Of a stretch of 64,000 nucleotides of DNA, positions 1 through 8,753 are shown in pieces. Origin of the DNA: Pseudomonas cerasi. Lineage in GTDB: Bacteria > Pseudomonadota > Gammaproteobacteria > Pseudomonadales > Pseudomonadaceae. The notes below the pieces were generated by a model. The model was given only the letters and a program-made list of their open reading frames with translations. It ran no database searches and had not been told where the DNA came from. Position 1 is the stretch's first letter, and each line of letters opens with the position of its first letter. The position numbers and the translations under genes were made by a program. The stretch lies in contig NZ_LT222316.1 in NCBI RefSeq assembly GCF_900074915.1, positions 1 to 64,000 on the forward strand. Direction: 5' to 3'.

Positions 1-799
1 TTTGAGCATCGAGCCAGATTCGCCTCCGGCTGTCTTGCACGTTCTTTTCGACGATGCCTTTCTCCCAGCCAGAGGCCACGTTGCAGAAGTCCGGATCGAA
101 CAGATAGTGCGCGCACATCACGGAAAACCGGGCATTGACCGTGCGGCCTTTGCCTTTGTTAACCTTGTCGACAGCCGTTTTCATGTTGTCGTAGATGCCG
201 CGACGTGGCACGCCACCCAACGCTCCAAACGAACGTGTATGGGCATCAAACAGCATCTCGTGGCCTTGACTGGGGTACGCAACCAACCAGAACGCGCGAC
301 TTGCGCACAGCTTCATATGGGAGACCTGGATACGTCGAAACAGGCCACCGATCAGCAGGCCTTCTTCGCTCCAGTCAAACTGAAAGGCCTCACCGAGGGC
401 AAAAGTCAGCGGTACAAAAGCGCGTACAGACTTGCCTTGCTCGCACCGCCAAAGGAGCGGACAAACGCCGTGAGCTGGCTGTAACCGCCGTCATAACCCT
501 CGGCCTTGATCTGCTCAAAAAGTGCCTTGGCGCTCCTACGGTTGTGTTTTTGGCCGGAACGAATCAGCCTTGAGCGCCTGCTCTAAGGTCTCGTGAAAAG
601 GGTTGAGCTTATTGAAGGATGCGCACCGTTGGTACGCTGGTTGATTGGCTTCGGGCGCTCTGACCCATTTTCGGATGGTGTTTCTCGACAGCCCGGTACG
701 CTTGGCTATCTGATGCAGCGAGAGCTTGTCGCGGAAGTACATCCGCCGGATTTTTCCCAACATTTCCATGCTGATCACCCCTGTGTTCTCCTGCTCCAA
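1..799 (-). pseudogene. IS21-family istA transposase, frameshifted and cut by the window edge
   Basis: Read on the minus strand, the first 80 or so residues (about 799-536) form the helix-turn-helix start of an IS21-type IstA, with MYFRDKLSLHQIAKRTGLSR typical of the group. Near 535 the frame breaks in an A-rich stretch. Homology then continues in another frame down to base 1 with IstA-like text such as FQFDWSEEGLLIGG and YDNMKTAVDKVNKGKGRT. The gene is therefore inactive, and its 3' part and istB lie outside the window. The terminal repeats of the element lie just upstream (825-886). Confidence 0.75.
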
Positions 800-824
800 A
801 AAGTGAGCAGAAGCAGTTGAACAC

Positions 825-886
825 CTGGGTCAGTTTTCAGTCGGCAGAACAGCCTCTACTGGGTCAGTTTTCGGTCAGCGGCAACA
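825..886 (-). repeat. IS21-type end with two subterminal repeats
   Basis: CTGGGTCAGTTTTC occurs at 825-838 and again at 859-872, 34 bp apart. The element ends (reading leftward) with TGTTGCCGCTGA at 886. Repeated transposase-binding sites inside the end are usual for IS21. To the right the sequence switches abruptly to IS801. Confidence 0.6.
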
Positions 887-1158
887 ATACACGGCGGCAA
901 TCAGCGGGCTGACGGTGCAGGGACTGGTCCTCAACGCTCAGGCGATCGCGCAGATGAGGTACGTGAAGCCCTGACAGGGGGAAGGTGCGTCCGCACCTAG
1001 GCTTCGCGGTGAAATAACCTGCGTTAATGCGGATTGATAGGGATTTTCACTGCATAAGTAACGCATCAGCGTCTTCCTACCCATCGCTATGAAGGCATGA
1101 CGCCTCCTTCCATAGCGTCAGCTTGATGCATAGGCATTTTGAAATTCCTATGCATCAA
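887..1158 (+). mobile_element. 3'-terminal fragment of an IS801-like (IS91 family) element
   Basis: This stretch repeats the end of the full IS801-like gene and its flank at about 13861-14134 with scattered differences. It includes the last codons of the transposase (ending YVKP and TGA at about 974) and the noncoding tail. The tail ends in a perfect 12-bp-stem hairpin at 1123-1158 (arms TTGATGCATAGG and CCTATGCATCAA). The 5' part of the element is missing, removed or replaced at the junction with the IS21 end at 886. Confidence 0.7.
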
Positions 1159-1381
1159 AGAGTGTGCTCAGCCCGGTGCTTCGATTGCCAGCGTCGCACT
1201 GAGCCACAGTCTCAACGCAAACCTCGTCCATAAGTGGATTCGGCTGCAATCGCAGAGAATTGCCATCCTGCAAGTGATGCAGCCAGTAGCGCGGCCACGT
1301 ATCAGCAGCACACAGCAGCCGCCCACTGAGTTAGCCATTCTTCCAGCTAAGGTCATCACACGAACGCTGTCATTCCACTAG
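1159..1381 (+). pseudogene. IS66-family TnpA (orfA) remnant
   Basis: The translation contains CAQPGASIASVALSHSLNAN followed by LVHKWIRL, the recognisable helix-turn-helix core of IS66-type OrfA/TnpA. The start codon region has been replaced by the IS801 hairpin, and the C-terminus degenerates and stops at 1381. No IS66 orfB or tnpC follows. From 1382 to 1511 there is an AT-rich stretch with no gene, probably the promoter region of the parA gene that follows. Confidence 0.5.
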
Positions 1382-1511
1382 ATTTAAAGGCAGAAGCAAA
1401 TAAATTCTGCTAAAACAGCTAAATAATAATGAATACCGGAACAAAGGCTTTATTTATTAAAAATCACGAACTATAGTGAAAGTCTCACTCATCTAGTAGG
1501 CGACCTCGCGC

Positions 1512-2639
1512 ATGACTCCTGCCGATAACGAAATAGCTGAACAGCAGAATTTTGTAGACTTCAACTCCATTCTTTATACGCCTCAGTACGCCGCTGGCTG
1601 CTTCGGTCTGACTACGCGTCGACTTATGGCCATTGAAGAAGAACACGGCTTGGACATCAAACGCATAAAGCGTGGGTCGTCTACATCCAGGGTCTACACG
1701 GCCTCGGATCTTTTCAACATCGCCGCGCTGCGTCGGTCGCTAGGCCATCTCAAACCAATTGGTCGTCAAATTGTCGCTTCAACCTTCGTGCCAAAGGGCG
1801 GGACTGCCAAGACCACTACCGCGGTCAACCTTGCTATTAGCGCTCAATTTGCAGGGATTAAGACACTAATTATCGATAATGACCCTCAGGGTGATACCTC
1901 AAACATGCTGGGTTATGACCCCGACCTCAGCCCAGATGATCTCGTCGACATGAATATTCCTTCAGATCGGCTGGTGGATGGACATTTTGGCAATCTTCTC
2001 AGCCCGTTGCTTCGAATGAAGCCTTTTTCAGAAAAGGTGCTCGCTGATGTGATCAAAAAACCTTTTGGCGAAAACGGCATTCATCTCATCCCGGCTGACA
2101 CATATCTTGAGGATTTGGCTGTTGCGCTCGATGCTTCGAACAATTCGGATATGTGGTATGCCCGATTCATCGAAGACGCAAATGCAGGAAAAGTACCAGG
2201 ATGTGACCTTTCTGTTTATGACCTGATAATTATTGACAACGCGCCTGCTGGCTCTCGATTGACCAAGAATTCAGTTGCAGCTAGCGATCTATTGTTGTGC
2301 CCCGTTCGGATGGACAAATTTTCGTTCAGAGCACTGTTAAGGTTGTATGAGTGGTGCGCTCGATTCGCAAAAGAGTACAGCTATGCGCCTGCTCTCATGG
2401 CTATTCCTACGATGTTTATTCGCAAGCGCGCTAGGTTGTTAGCAAATCTTCAATCACTCAACACGCTTTTCCCTGGGCAGGTAACTGAGGAAAAAATCTA
2501 TTTTTCCGAAGATTATTCGAAGTCACTGGATGATGGTATTCCTCTCATGTTGTGGAAGAGGGCGAACTCACAAACCATCGACACTGCAAGGCTTGTCTTT
2601 GGTGAAATCTTGCAGAAGATTCGCAGCTTGGCCGCCTGA
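1512..2639 (+). CDS. parA: ParA-family partition ATPase (type Ia)
   Basis: 375 residues. An N-terminal DNA-binding segment (about 22-75, MerR/winged-HTH-like) is followed by a deviant Walker box KGGTAKTT at 95-102. This keeps the signature lysine but has Ala where most ParAs have Gly. A Walker-B-like DLIIIDNAPAG follows near residue 236. The N-terminal extension is the hallmark of type Ia ParAs, which both move plasmid copies and repress their own operon. The next gene is parB, and parS-like palindromes lie between them. An AT-rich promoter-like tract lies upstream. Called from family features; this is one of two ParA systems in the window. Confidence 0.88.
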   Translation: MTPADNEIAEQQNFVDFNSILYTPQYAAGCFGLTTRRLMAIEEEHGLDIKRIKRGSSTSRVYTASDLFNIAALRRSLGHLKPIGRQIVASTFVPKGGTAKTTTAVNLAISAQFAGIKTLIIDNDPQGDTSNMLGYDPDLSPDDLVDMNIPSDRLVDGHFGNLLSPLLRMKPFSEKVLADVIKKPFGENGIHLIPADTYLEDLAVALDASNNSDMWYARFIEDANAGKVPGCDLSVYDLIIIDNAPAGSRLTKNSVAASDLLLCPVRMDKFSFRALLRLYEWCARFAKEYSYAPALMAIPTMFIRKRARLLANLQSLNTLFPGQVTEEKIYFSEDYSKSLDDGIPLMLWKRANSQTIDTARLVFGEILQKIRSLAA

Positions 2640-2649
2640 TTTTAAACAT

Positions 2650-2717
2650 GGTGCTTCTAGCACCACCGCTCACTGATGCTTGTAGCACCACAAACACCGA
2701 CTGGTGCTAGTAGCACC
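2650..2717. promoter_or_regulatory. parS-like triplet of palindromes between parA and parB
   Basis: Three near-identical palindromes with the form GGTGCT-N3-AGCACC lie at 2650-2664, 2675-2689 (GATGCT left arm) and 2703-2717. They fill the 100-bp gap between the two partition genes. Tandem palindromes here are best read as the ParB-binding centromere, possibly also an operator for parB. Confidence 0.7.
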
Positions 2718-2739
2718 ACTAAGAAACGGATAAATAATC

Positions 2740-3744
2740 ATGAAATCCGATGATTTCCCGGGAAAACCTAAAGTCGGCCCAGCCATCAAAGGGCTGAAAG
2801 CACCGACGCCGATAACCACGCCTGACTCAACGACGGCGCAGCCGACAGGGAGGGCCGCGATGCTTCAAAGAATGAGCCAAGACTCCGAATCACCACAACT
2901 ACAGGTGCCGAATTCAGAAGCGGCCTCAAGCAGGACCGCTATCCATATTCTGAATGTTGACCAGATAGTAAAATCACCATTTCAGCCAAGATTAGTTTTC
3001 GATCAGGCTGCACTCGAAGATCTTGGAACGTCAATCCAGACAATTGGTCTGGGACAGCCAATCCTTGTCAGGCCGCTGCCGAACGGACTTTTTGAGTTGA
3101 TAGGCGGGGAGCGTCGATGGAGAGCTTCTAAACTCATCGGCAACATGACCATAGAAGCTATGGTCAAGCCCATGTCAGATGATCTCGCAATGCTTTTGGC
3201 GTTGACAGACAACGACCAGGAAGACCTCACAGACTATGAGAAAGCTCGTAGCTATTACTGTCTTCTCAAAAATGGTGAAGATTCGAGTATGCGTGCTCTA
3301 GCAAGGCGACTAGGTACGAATCATTCAGTGATCAGCCGTCTCCTGCAGCTGACACAATTACCCGAGAGCATACGCACAATACTGGACGGGCATCCAGCGC
3401 TAATCACGGCGAATTACGCTAAAGATTTCAAAGACCTATCCACTATCAATGAAGATTTAGTAGTAAATGTGGTCGAAAAAATGGCTTCAACTGGACTGCC
3501 ACAAGAAGCTGCACTGAAATTGATAAGACGTGAAGTTGATTCGGTAAGCAGACCTGAAGCAAAGCAGGCAAAAAAAAGTGCAGTAGACGGGATAGGGACA
3601 CTGCGTATTCTGGGTGACAGGGTTGAGGTCAAGTGTGCAAAGGGAATTGACGCTACAAAACTCGCTCAGGAATTTTTGACATTCCTGCATTCTTTGGATA
3701 AAGCTCAAATCCTAGAAGCTGATGAGTCCCCGTCGGGCCAGTGA
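2740..3744 (+). CDS. parB: ParB-family partition protein
   Basis: 334 residues. A disordered N-terminus with a possible ParA-contact region (1-65) leads into the ParB/Srx fold. The CTPase motif GERRWRA is at 123-129, and an HTH follows (about 180-205, SMRALARRLGTNHSVISRLL). It would load on the palindromes immediately upstream and spread as a CTP-dependent clamp. It lies 100 bp after parA in the same direction, so the two are presumably co-transcribed. Confidence 0.88.
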   Translation: MKSDDFPGKPKVGPAIKGLKAPTPITTPDSTTAQPTGRAAMLQRMSQDSESPQLQVPNSEAASSRTAIHILNVDQIVKSPFQPRLVFDQAALEDLGTSIQTIGLGQPILVRPLPNGLFELIGGERRWRASKLIGNMTIEAMVKPMSDDLAMLLALTDNDQEDLTDYEKARSYYCLLKNGEDSSMRALARRLGTNHSVISRLLQLTQLPESIRTILDGHPALITANYAKDFKDLSTINEDLVVNVVEKMASTGLPQEAALKLIRREVDSVSRPEAKQAKKSAVDGIGTLRILGDRVEVKCAKGIDATKLAQEFLTFLHSLDKAQILEADESPSGQ

Positions 3745-3794
3745 ACCAAAATCAGCGCAAAGATTGGATAATTTCAACGAAAAAGGATAACCAA

Positions 3795-4214
3795 ATGGAT
3801 AGAAATCAAAATCGCGGAGCTGAAATACTTGCATTTACCTTGGGCCTTGCCATGGTCTGTTACGTTGTTGCCAAGGCGTTTTCAGACTACCTGGGCGTGG
3901 ACATCACAGCCGGGGGGCGGGTACTTTTAGCGCTTTTAATGGCCCTGGGTATGATTGGCTATGCAGTCTGGAGCGAGCTGACAAATGGGTTCCTCGGCTT
4001 CAGGGCACTTTTACCGTTGGCATTTTCCACTCTCTGGAGCGGTATGTGGCCAGCCATGCAGTATTGGGGCACCAAGTCGCTGTATTTCCCCGGCCTGCCT
4101 AGTGAGTATCAAGACTTGGAATGGTGGGCAAATGGATATACTCAGTGGGGTGGATGGGCTCTCATCCTGTTCGGCGGATATGGCATTGCATATTTCACCT
4201 GGCGGGCTAGGTAA
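3795..4214 (+). CDS. Small membrane protein downstream of parB, function unknown
   Basis: About 139 residues with at least three hydrophobic segments (FTLGLAMVCYVVAKAF, VLLALLMALGMIGYAVW, WALILFGGYGIAYF) and a Trp/Tyr-rich loop. The start at 3795 is chosen because AAGGA precedes the ATG. A GTG at 3741 overlapping the parB stop (GTGA) would add 18 residues and couple translation to parB. I do not recognise the family. Its position suggests co-transcription with parAB. Confidence 0.6.
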   Translation: MDRNQNRGAEILAFTLGLAMVCYVVAKAFSDYLGVDITAGGRVLLALLMALGMIGYAVWSELTNGFLGFRALLPLAFSTLWSGMWPAMQYWGTKSLYFPGLPSEYQDLEWWANGYTQWGGWALILFGGYGIAYFTWRAR

Positions 4215-4247
4215 GCCAACGAGTTATCACTTCACTGGCGCGCTTGA

Positions 4248-4540
4248 TCATTTGGCCTTTACAACCCATAGCTGATCCAGGCGCGTCGTGTAACTCTGAC
4301 TCATCTGATCACGCCTCATCCCCCAATCAGGCGTAACCGGTACTGATGCTGTTCGCAGGGTGCCACGGCCCCACTTGTCGTTGATCAGGTCCAAGGTAGC
4401 CATCAGCACGTCGGAGCTCAATGGCTGTGCGATTGAGAACAAGTCATTGGTAAACACGCCTGGCTGGCACATGTCCATCAGCAGCACTTCTGCTTTGCTG
4501 TACCTGAACCCGGGCCGGTAGATACGTGTGACAGCCTCTA
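4248..4540 (-). pseudogene. rulB/umuC C-terminal fragment (copy 1)
   Basis: Encodes only the last ~95 residues of a RulB/UmuC-type Y-family polymerase accessory domain. It contains YRPGFRYSKAEVLLMDMCQP and a C-terminus WVVKAK. It is clearly similar but not identical to the matching part of the longer rulB fragment at 4668-5649. It is bounded on the right by a terminator and a Tn3-type inverted repeat. Confidence 0.7.
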
Positions 4541-4552
4541 ACCGATCAGCCA

Positions 4553-4587
4553 ACAAAAAAACCGCCTTTCTTTGGCGGTTTTGTTGT
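4553..4587. terminator. Intrinsic terminator, bidirectional
   Basis: ACCGCC and GGCGGT form a 6-bp stem around a short loop, flanked by A-run and T-run on either side. It sits between the rulB fragment and the Tn3-type repeat. Confidence 0.6.
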
Positions 4588-4593
4588 GCGTTA

Positions 4594-4630
4594 GGGGAGC
4601 CAGAGAATTCGGAAAAAATCGTACGCTAAG
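4594..4630 (+). repeat. Tn3-family inverted repeat (Tn5501-like), solitary
   Basis: A 37-bp sequence starts GGGGAGCCAGAGAATTCGG and ends TACGCTAAG. This is the form of the 38-bp terminal repeats of Tn5501-like Tn3 transposons, from memory. I see no partner repeat of this type in the window, so it marks a lost or rearranged transposon, located exactly between two rulB fragments. Confidence 0.55.
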
Positions 4631-4667
4631 GTTTTCAGGCACACGGCGGATCATCCCAAAACCCTGA

Positions 4668-5649
4668 TTACTTCGCCTTTACAACCCACAGCTGATCAAG
4701 CCGCGTCGTGTAGCTCTGGCTCATCAGCTCACGCCGCATGCCCCAGTCCGGTGTGGCAGGTACTGATCCTGTACGCAGCGTCCCACGTCCCCACTTGCCG
4801 TTGATCATGTCCAAAGCAGCCATCAGTCGATCCGAACTCACCGGCTGATTGGTCGTGAACAGGTCATCGGTAAATTCGCCTGGCTGGCAGATATCCATCA
4901 GCAGCACTTCTGCTTTGCTGTACCTGAAGCCTGGACGAAATATCCGCGAAACCGCCTCCGTCGCGTATTGGGTCATCACCCTCACATCGTTGGTGGGGTA
5001 GGGCAGCTGGACCAGTGCGCCATTCGCATACTTGGCCTCGTCAGGATTGAACATGCCAGTGCGGATACTCACCCTGATCTTTTTACACACGGAGCCCTGG
5101 GCACGTAATTTTTCAGACGCACGCATCATGTAGGTGGCCACCGCCTCCTTGATCGGCCCCAGCTCGGTCAGTCGTTTGCCGAACATTCTGCTGCAACAAA
5201 TCTCTTGGCGTGGCGGTTCGACTTCGTCCAGCTCCAGGCACGCAGTACCCGCCAGCTCCCGTGCAGTTTTCTCGATCACAACGCTAAACGTTTTGCGCAG
5301 CATCCAGGGATCCGCCATAGCGAGGTCCTTGGCCGACAGGATCCGCATGCCCTCCAGATGCGCTTTCATTTTTCGACCAATGCCCCAGACTTCTCCGACA
5401 GAGGTATTGCGCAGCACCCAATCACGTTTTACAGGGTCGCAGATGTCCACGACCCCGCCGGTGTGCGCCTGGAGACGCTTTGCCGTGTGATTGGCCAGCT
5501 TGGCCAGTGTCTTGGTCGGTGCAATCCCCACCCCCCACGGGAATTCCGGTGCAGCGATGGACTTTGGATCGTATCGATCTGCCCAGTTCGGTCATATTGC
5601 CAGGCATCCCGGTCAGGTCTAAAAACGCTTCGTCGATGGACGGCCACTT
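4668..5649 (-). pseudogene. rulB: rulB (UmuC-like Y-family polymerase), 5'-truncated and frameshifted
   Basis: In P. syringae RulB is the catalytic subunit of the plasmid UV-tolerance polymerase RulAB. Here the gene is open from 5531 to 4668 (287 residues: thumb/HhH and little-finger regions). Upstream, in another frame, it continues to the palm motif SIDEAFLDLTG near 5630. The break is one extra G in a G-rich run near 5530-5540 (VG-VGIAPT expected). The first ~100 codons, including the other catalytic residues, are missing beyond the Tn3 repeat at 5650. No rulA is present, so the polymerase cannot be active. Confidence 0.8.
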
Positions 5650-5687
5650 GGGGTCGCCTCAGAAAACGGATTTTACAGTACGTTAAG
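5650..5687 (+). repeat. Tn3-family 38-bp inverted repeat, left end
   Basis: Starts GGGGTCGCCTCAGAAAACGG and ends GTACGTTAAG, the form of Tn21-group ends. It matches the inverted copy at 6911-6948 at 34 of 38 positions. The pair bounds a ~1.3-kb element with a resolvase but no tnpA. The flanking five bases (CACTT left, ATTTG right) do not match, so there is no intact target duplication. Confidence 0.7.
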
Positions 5688-5726
5688 CTGATTTCAGTCG
5701 TCGTAATGGCCGGAATCTTCCACCAC

Positions 5727-5764
5727 GGGGTTTGGGGAGTAACGGAACAGAAAACAACCTAACC
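5727..5764 (+). repeat. Second Tn3-type inverted repeat, upstream of res/tnpR
   Basis: GGGGTTTGGGGAGTAACGGA... resembles the two ends of the miniature element at 10937-11157 and the sequence at 59907-59944 ahead of the other resolvase copy. It implies that the resolvase belonged to a different Tn3-type transposon, nested inside the 5650-6948 pair. Confidence 0.5.
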
Positions 5765-5797
5765 CCCGCCACTCGCGCTCGGTATGGTTCAAAAGGG

Positions 5798-5869
5798 TGG
5801 TTCTTTCCAAGATGGCTCTATAGGCTTGCTGTTATACCCATAGAGCCATAGCTGATAAGCCATGGCTCT
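5798..5869 (+). promoter_or_regulatory. res-like site upstream of resolvase (copy 1)
   Basis: Contains the inverted repeat ATGGCTCTAT ... ATAGAGCCAT and a further copy of the half-site (CCATGGCTCTATGG) just before the resolvase start. Repeated dyads directly upstream of a serine resolvase gene are the usual resolvase binding subsites. A related but clearly different site precedes the second copy at 60077. Confidence 0.55.
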
Positions 5870-6499
5870 ATGGTCAATGTTGCGCGGGTGTACCTGCGTG
5901 TCAGTACCGAAGACCAGGACTTGCTGCGCCAAGAAGCGATCATTGGCAATGCGCGAGCATCGGGCTACTACGTGGCTGCGGTCTATCGCGAAAAGGCCTC
6001 GGGCGCTCGATCCGACCGTCCCGAGCTGCTGCGCATGATCGAGGACCTGCAACCAGGTGAAGTCGTCATCGCTGAGAAGATCGACCGAATCAGCCGTCTT
6101 CCCTTGGTCGAAGCAGAAAAGCTTGTGGGTGCGATCAAGGCTAAGGGCGCACGTTTGGCGGTGCCCGGCATCGTCGATTTATCGGAATTGGCCGAGGCAT
6201 CCGGTGGCGTCGCCAAGGTGGTGTTGCAAGGCGTACAAGACATGCTGTTGCGTGTGGCACTGCAAATAGCGCGTGACGACTTCGAAGACCGTCGAGAGCG
6301 ACAGCGGCAAGGCATCGACTTGGCCAAGAGCGCTGGTCTATATAGAGGACGCAAGCCGAATGCTAAAGTGCATGAACAGATCATTGCCTTTAAAAGCGGC
6401 GGGTGTAGCATTGCAGAGACTGCTCGGCTGGCAGGGGTCAGCGTCAGCCAGGTAAAACGCGTTTGGTCGCAGTACCTGGCGACTAAGGCAGATGTCTGA
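5870..6499 (+). CDS. Serine resolvase (TnpR-like), copy 1
   Basis: 209 residues. The N-terminal resolvase domain begins VARVYLRVSTEDQDLLRQ with the nucleophilic Ser near residue 12, plus SGARSDRPEL and KIDRISR. The C-terminal HTH is GCSIAETARLAGVSVSQVKR (about 180-200). Such enzymes resolve transposon cointegrates and plasmid multimers at res. The ATG at 5870 gives MVNVARVY; from 5874 onward the gene equals the copy at 60077-60712. No transposase gene of its own element remains. Confidence 0.85.
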   Translation: MVNVARVYLRVSTEDQDLLRQEAIIGNARASGYYVAAVYREKASGARSDRPELLRMIEDLQPGEVVIAEKIDRISRLPLVEAEKLVGAIKAKGARLAVPGIVDLSELAEASGGVAKVVLQGVQDMLLRVALQIARDDFEDRRERQRQGIDLAKSAGLYRGRKPNAKVHEQIIAFKSGGCSIAETARLAGVSVSQVKRVWSQYLATKADV

Positions 6500-6591
6500 G
6501 GTGCTGCTTGGTTCAGTAACCGTCTGTGACCTTGCTGAATTATTTCCAGCCTCTTGGTCAACAGTATCGAACCCTTTCATCAGGCAAAAAA

Positions 6592-6864
6592 ATGCTCGAT
6601 TTATCCGCAGAGCAACACCAGCTGGCGAAGACAGTCCATGATTATGCCAGCCGATTTCCATCGACAGAAAGTGGCGATAGCCAGCTACTTCAGGGCTGCT
6701 ATGACTATATGATGGCTTTCAAACAGGTGCTCGACAGCTCATCAAAAATCCAAATGGACTATATTTGCCTGCAATATCCAGGTTTTTTTCGTTTCGCAAA
6801 AATGATGGAGTTGCTGGCCCAAGGTATTGCTGATGGCGTCATTCAGGTACCGAAAAAGCACTAA
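6592..6864 (+). CDS. Small ORF after the resolvase, unknown (copy 1)
   Basis: 90 residues from the ATG at 6592 (AGG eight bases upstream). A GTG at 6526 would add 22 residues. It is helical-looking and soluble, with DLSAEQHQLAKTVHDYASRF and a conserved-looking aromatic stretch YPGFFRFAKMMELLAQGIAD. It sits between tnpR and the right Tn3 repeat, as a passenger gene would. I do not recognise the family. Confidence 0.6.
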   Translation: MLDLSAEQHQLAKTVHDYASRFPSTESGDSQLLQGCYDYMMAFKQVLDSSSKIQMDYICLQYPGFFRFAKMMELLAQGIADGVIQVPKKH

Positions 6865-6910
6865 AAGTGACAGACCAGAGAATTCTGGCGGTTATGACGA
6901 TTGAAATCAG

Positions 6911-6948
6911 CTTAACGTACTTTAAAATCCGGTTTCTGAAGCGCCCCC
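6911..6948 (-). repeat. Tn3-family 38-bp inverted repeat, right end (copy 1)
   Basis: Reads on the minus strand GGGGGCGCTTCAGAAACCGG ... GTACGTTAAG; 34/38 identical to 5650-5687 in inverted orientation. The base after it opens directly into the MobA/MobL relaxase fragment, so the element appears to have replaced that gene's start. Confidence 0.7.
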
Positions 6949-6984
6949 ATTTGGGGAAGATCACAAGCCAAAACAGAGGCAAAA

Positions 6985-7710
6985 GCCATCGCCATCTTCC
7001 ACGCCAGTACAAAATCGATAGCACGCAGTGCCGGACGTTCGTCCGTTGCTGCGGCTGCCTATCGGTCTGGTACTGAGCTGGTCGATATGCGTACCGGTCT
7101 CGTCCATGACTACACATGGCGCGATGGTGTTTTTTACACAGCAATCATGTTGCCGGACGGCACCAGTGCCGAGCGCAATGCTCTGTGGAACGCCGCCGAA
7201 TCCGCAGAGAAGCGCAAGGATGGCCGGACAGGTCGCGAGTGGATCATCGCGCTACCCGCCGAACTGGATGAAGACGCGCGCCAAGAACTGGCATCTGCGT
7301 TTGGCATCGAGCTGGCCACCCGTTACGGCGTTGCCGTTGACTTGGCCATCCACTTGCCAAATCGTGAAGGCGACAACCGCAACCACCATGCCTTTGTGAT
7401 GACCACTACCCGGCAGGTCAGCCGTGATGCAACTGGTCTGCTGGTGATGGGTGAAAAGTCCACCATCGAGCTTTCAGATACCAAACGCCGCAGCGTGGGC
7501 CTTGGTTCCGCAGCAGATGAAGTGGTCGCCATCCGCCAGTTGTGGGAGAGGATGGCTAACCGCGCCCTGGAGAACGCTGGTTCAGATGCCCGGATCGATT
7601 CACGCAGTCTCAAGGCGCAGGGCCTAGATCGCGAGGCGACCATGCATCTGGGGCCGGTGGCCAGCGACATGGAACGCCGCGGAAAGGCCTCTGATCGGGG
7701 CGATGGCAAC
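6985..7710 (+). pseudogene. MobA/MobL (MOB-Q type) relaxase, truncated at both ends (copy 1)
   Basis: Translation from 6985 begins AIAIFHASTKSIARSAGRSS, the usual MobA/MobL N-terminus but without its ATG, which the Tn3 end has removed. The metal-binding motif appears as IHLPNREGDNRNHHAF. Past about residue 235 the frame runs into IS5 transposase sequence. It is a remnant of a mobilisation gene unrelated to the plasmid's own NikB relaxase. Confidence 0.75.
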
Positions 7711-7714
7711 CGGC

Positions 7715-8267
7715 AAGTTGCTGTGGACGGCCGCCAACGTGGCGGATGTCACCCAGGTTGACCAGTTGCTGCACGGTGACGAAACCTATGTTTCGGGTGA
7801 CGCTGGATACACCGGTGCGGCCAAGCGACCGGAGCATGCTGAACGGGACGTTATCTGGTCGATTGCAGCACGGCCAAGCAGTTACAAGCAGCACGGCGAA
7901 GGCAGCGTGCTGTATCGGGTCAAGCGCAAAATTGAATATGCCAAGGCGCAACTGCGTGCCAAGGTCGAGCACCCCTTCCAGGTAATCAAGGTGCGCTTCA
8001 ATCATCGCAAGGTTCGCTACCGTGGGTTGGAAAAGAATACAGCGCAGTTGTTCAGTTTGTTTGGGTTGGCCAATCTGATGCTGGCCAAGCGGTATTTGCA
8101 ACAGGCGGCAGGATAAATCCGTCTGAAAGACGGGACTGGCCCGCCTTTCAGCAAAATGAGGGCAGAAATCTGCCCGAGAAACGTAAAATAAGGCCGGCAG
8201 GTTGAAAAAAACCGGCTTGGAAATGGGGACGGTGCGAACGGGTTAATTGTTCAGCGTCTCCCTAGGG
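7715..8267 (+). mobile_element. IS5-family transposase 3' fragment (copy 1)
   Basis: The reading frame to 8116 shows the C-terminal half of an IS5 DDE transposase: NVADVTQVDQLLHGDETYVS, GDAGYTGA and YRVKRKIEYAKAQLRAKVEH. The Glu of the DDE triad is in the last segment. The 5' half is missing at the MobA/MobL junction. The right end, reading leftward GGGAGACGCTGAACAATT, abuts CTAG at about 8262-8267. That is a typical IS5 target inside the IS481-like remnant. Confidence 0.75.
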
Positions 8268-8398
8268 GACACGCCGTACAACTCAGCTATTGCTGCCACT
8301 TGTGTAGCCCGCTCCGGACTTTTCTTTGGCAAGCGGTCGAGCCGTTGCCGCAATTGCAGCAACGAGTCAACAGGAATGGAACTACGCTTGGCGTCCAT
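8243..8398 (-). pseudogene. IS481/Mu-type integrase N-terminal remnant (copy 1)
   Basis: 51 codons from ATG 8398: MDAKRSSIPVDSLLQLRQRL, then AAIAELYGVSP, after which the reading enters the IS5 end (RETLNN, stop). The HTH-like start resembles DDE integrases of IS481-like elements, a weak assignment. The element's end repeats lie upstream at 8497-8541. Confidence 0.45.
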
Positions 8399-8496
8399 TT
8401 TGAGCTAGGTTTTGTACGAAAAGTCGGTGGGGGTAGAATTGCCGCCATGATTGGCTGGATGCTCGCATGGCAAAGCGTTACCAAGCTCGCTCGCAA

Positions 8497-8541
8497 TTAA
8501 TCTGAGCCAGACGGCTCCGTCAGTCGCAGTTAATCTGAGCC
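8497..8541. repeat. Paired end repeats of the IS481-like remnant (copy 1)
   Basis: TTAATCTGAGCC occurs at 8497-8508 and 8530-8541, 33 bp apart, upstream of the truncated transposase start. Helically phased repeats at a transposon end suggest multiple transposase-binding sites. The next 200 bases (to 8753) hold no gene I can support. Confidence 0.45.
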
Positions 8542-8753
8542 GAAAATTGCGCTGATTGCGAGCACGGCTGTTTTCGATTGCAAGCCGCTACAAGTAGTGC
8601 TTCACTAATTGCACAAATAAAAATTATGTCAACCGGTGATTTAACGTACGCCCAAACCGTCGAAATCACCGTCCTGTCATTTTGAGTGTTCTTTCGGCAC
8701 CTGAATGACGCCATCAGCAATACCTTGGGCCAGCAACTCTCCATCATCCAGTC

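Noticed and set aside
5645..6953. The 5650-6948 Tn3-type element as an intact transposon
   Set aside because: There is no tnpA, the flanking 5-mers CACTT and ATTTG differ, and a second type of Tn3 repeat is nested inside.
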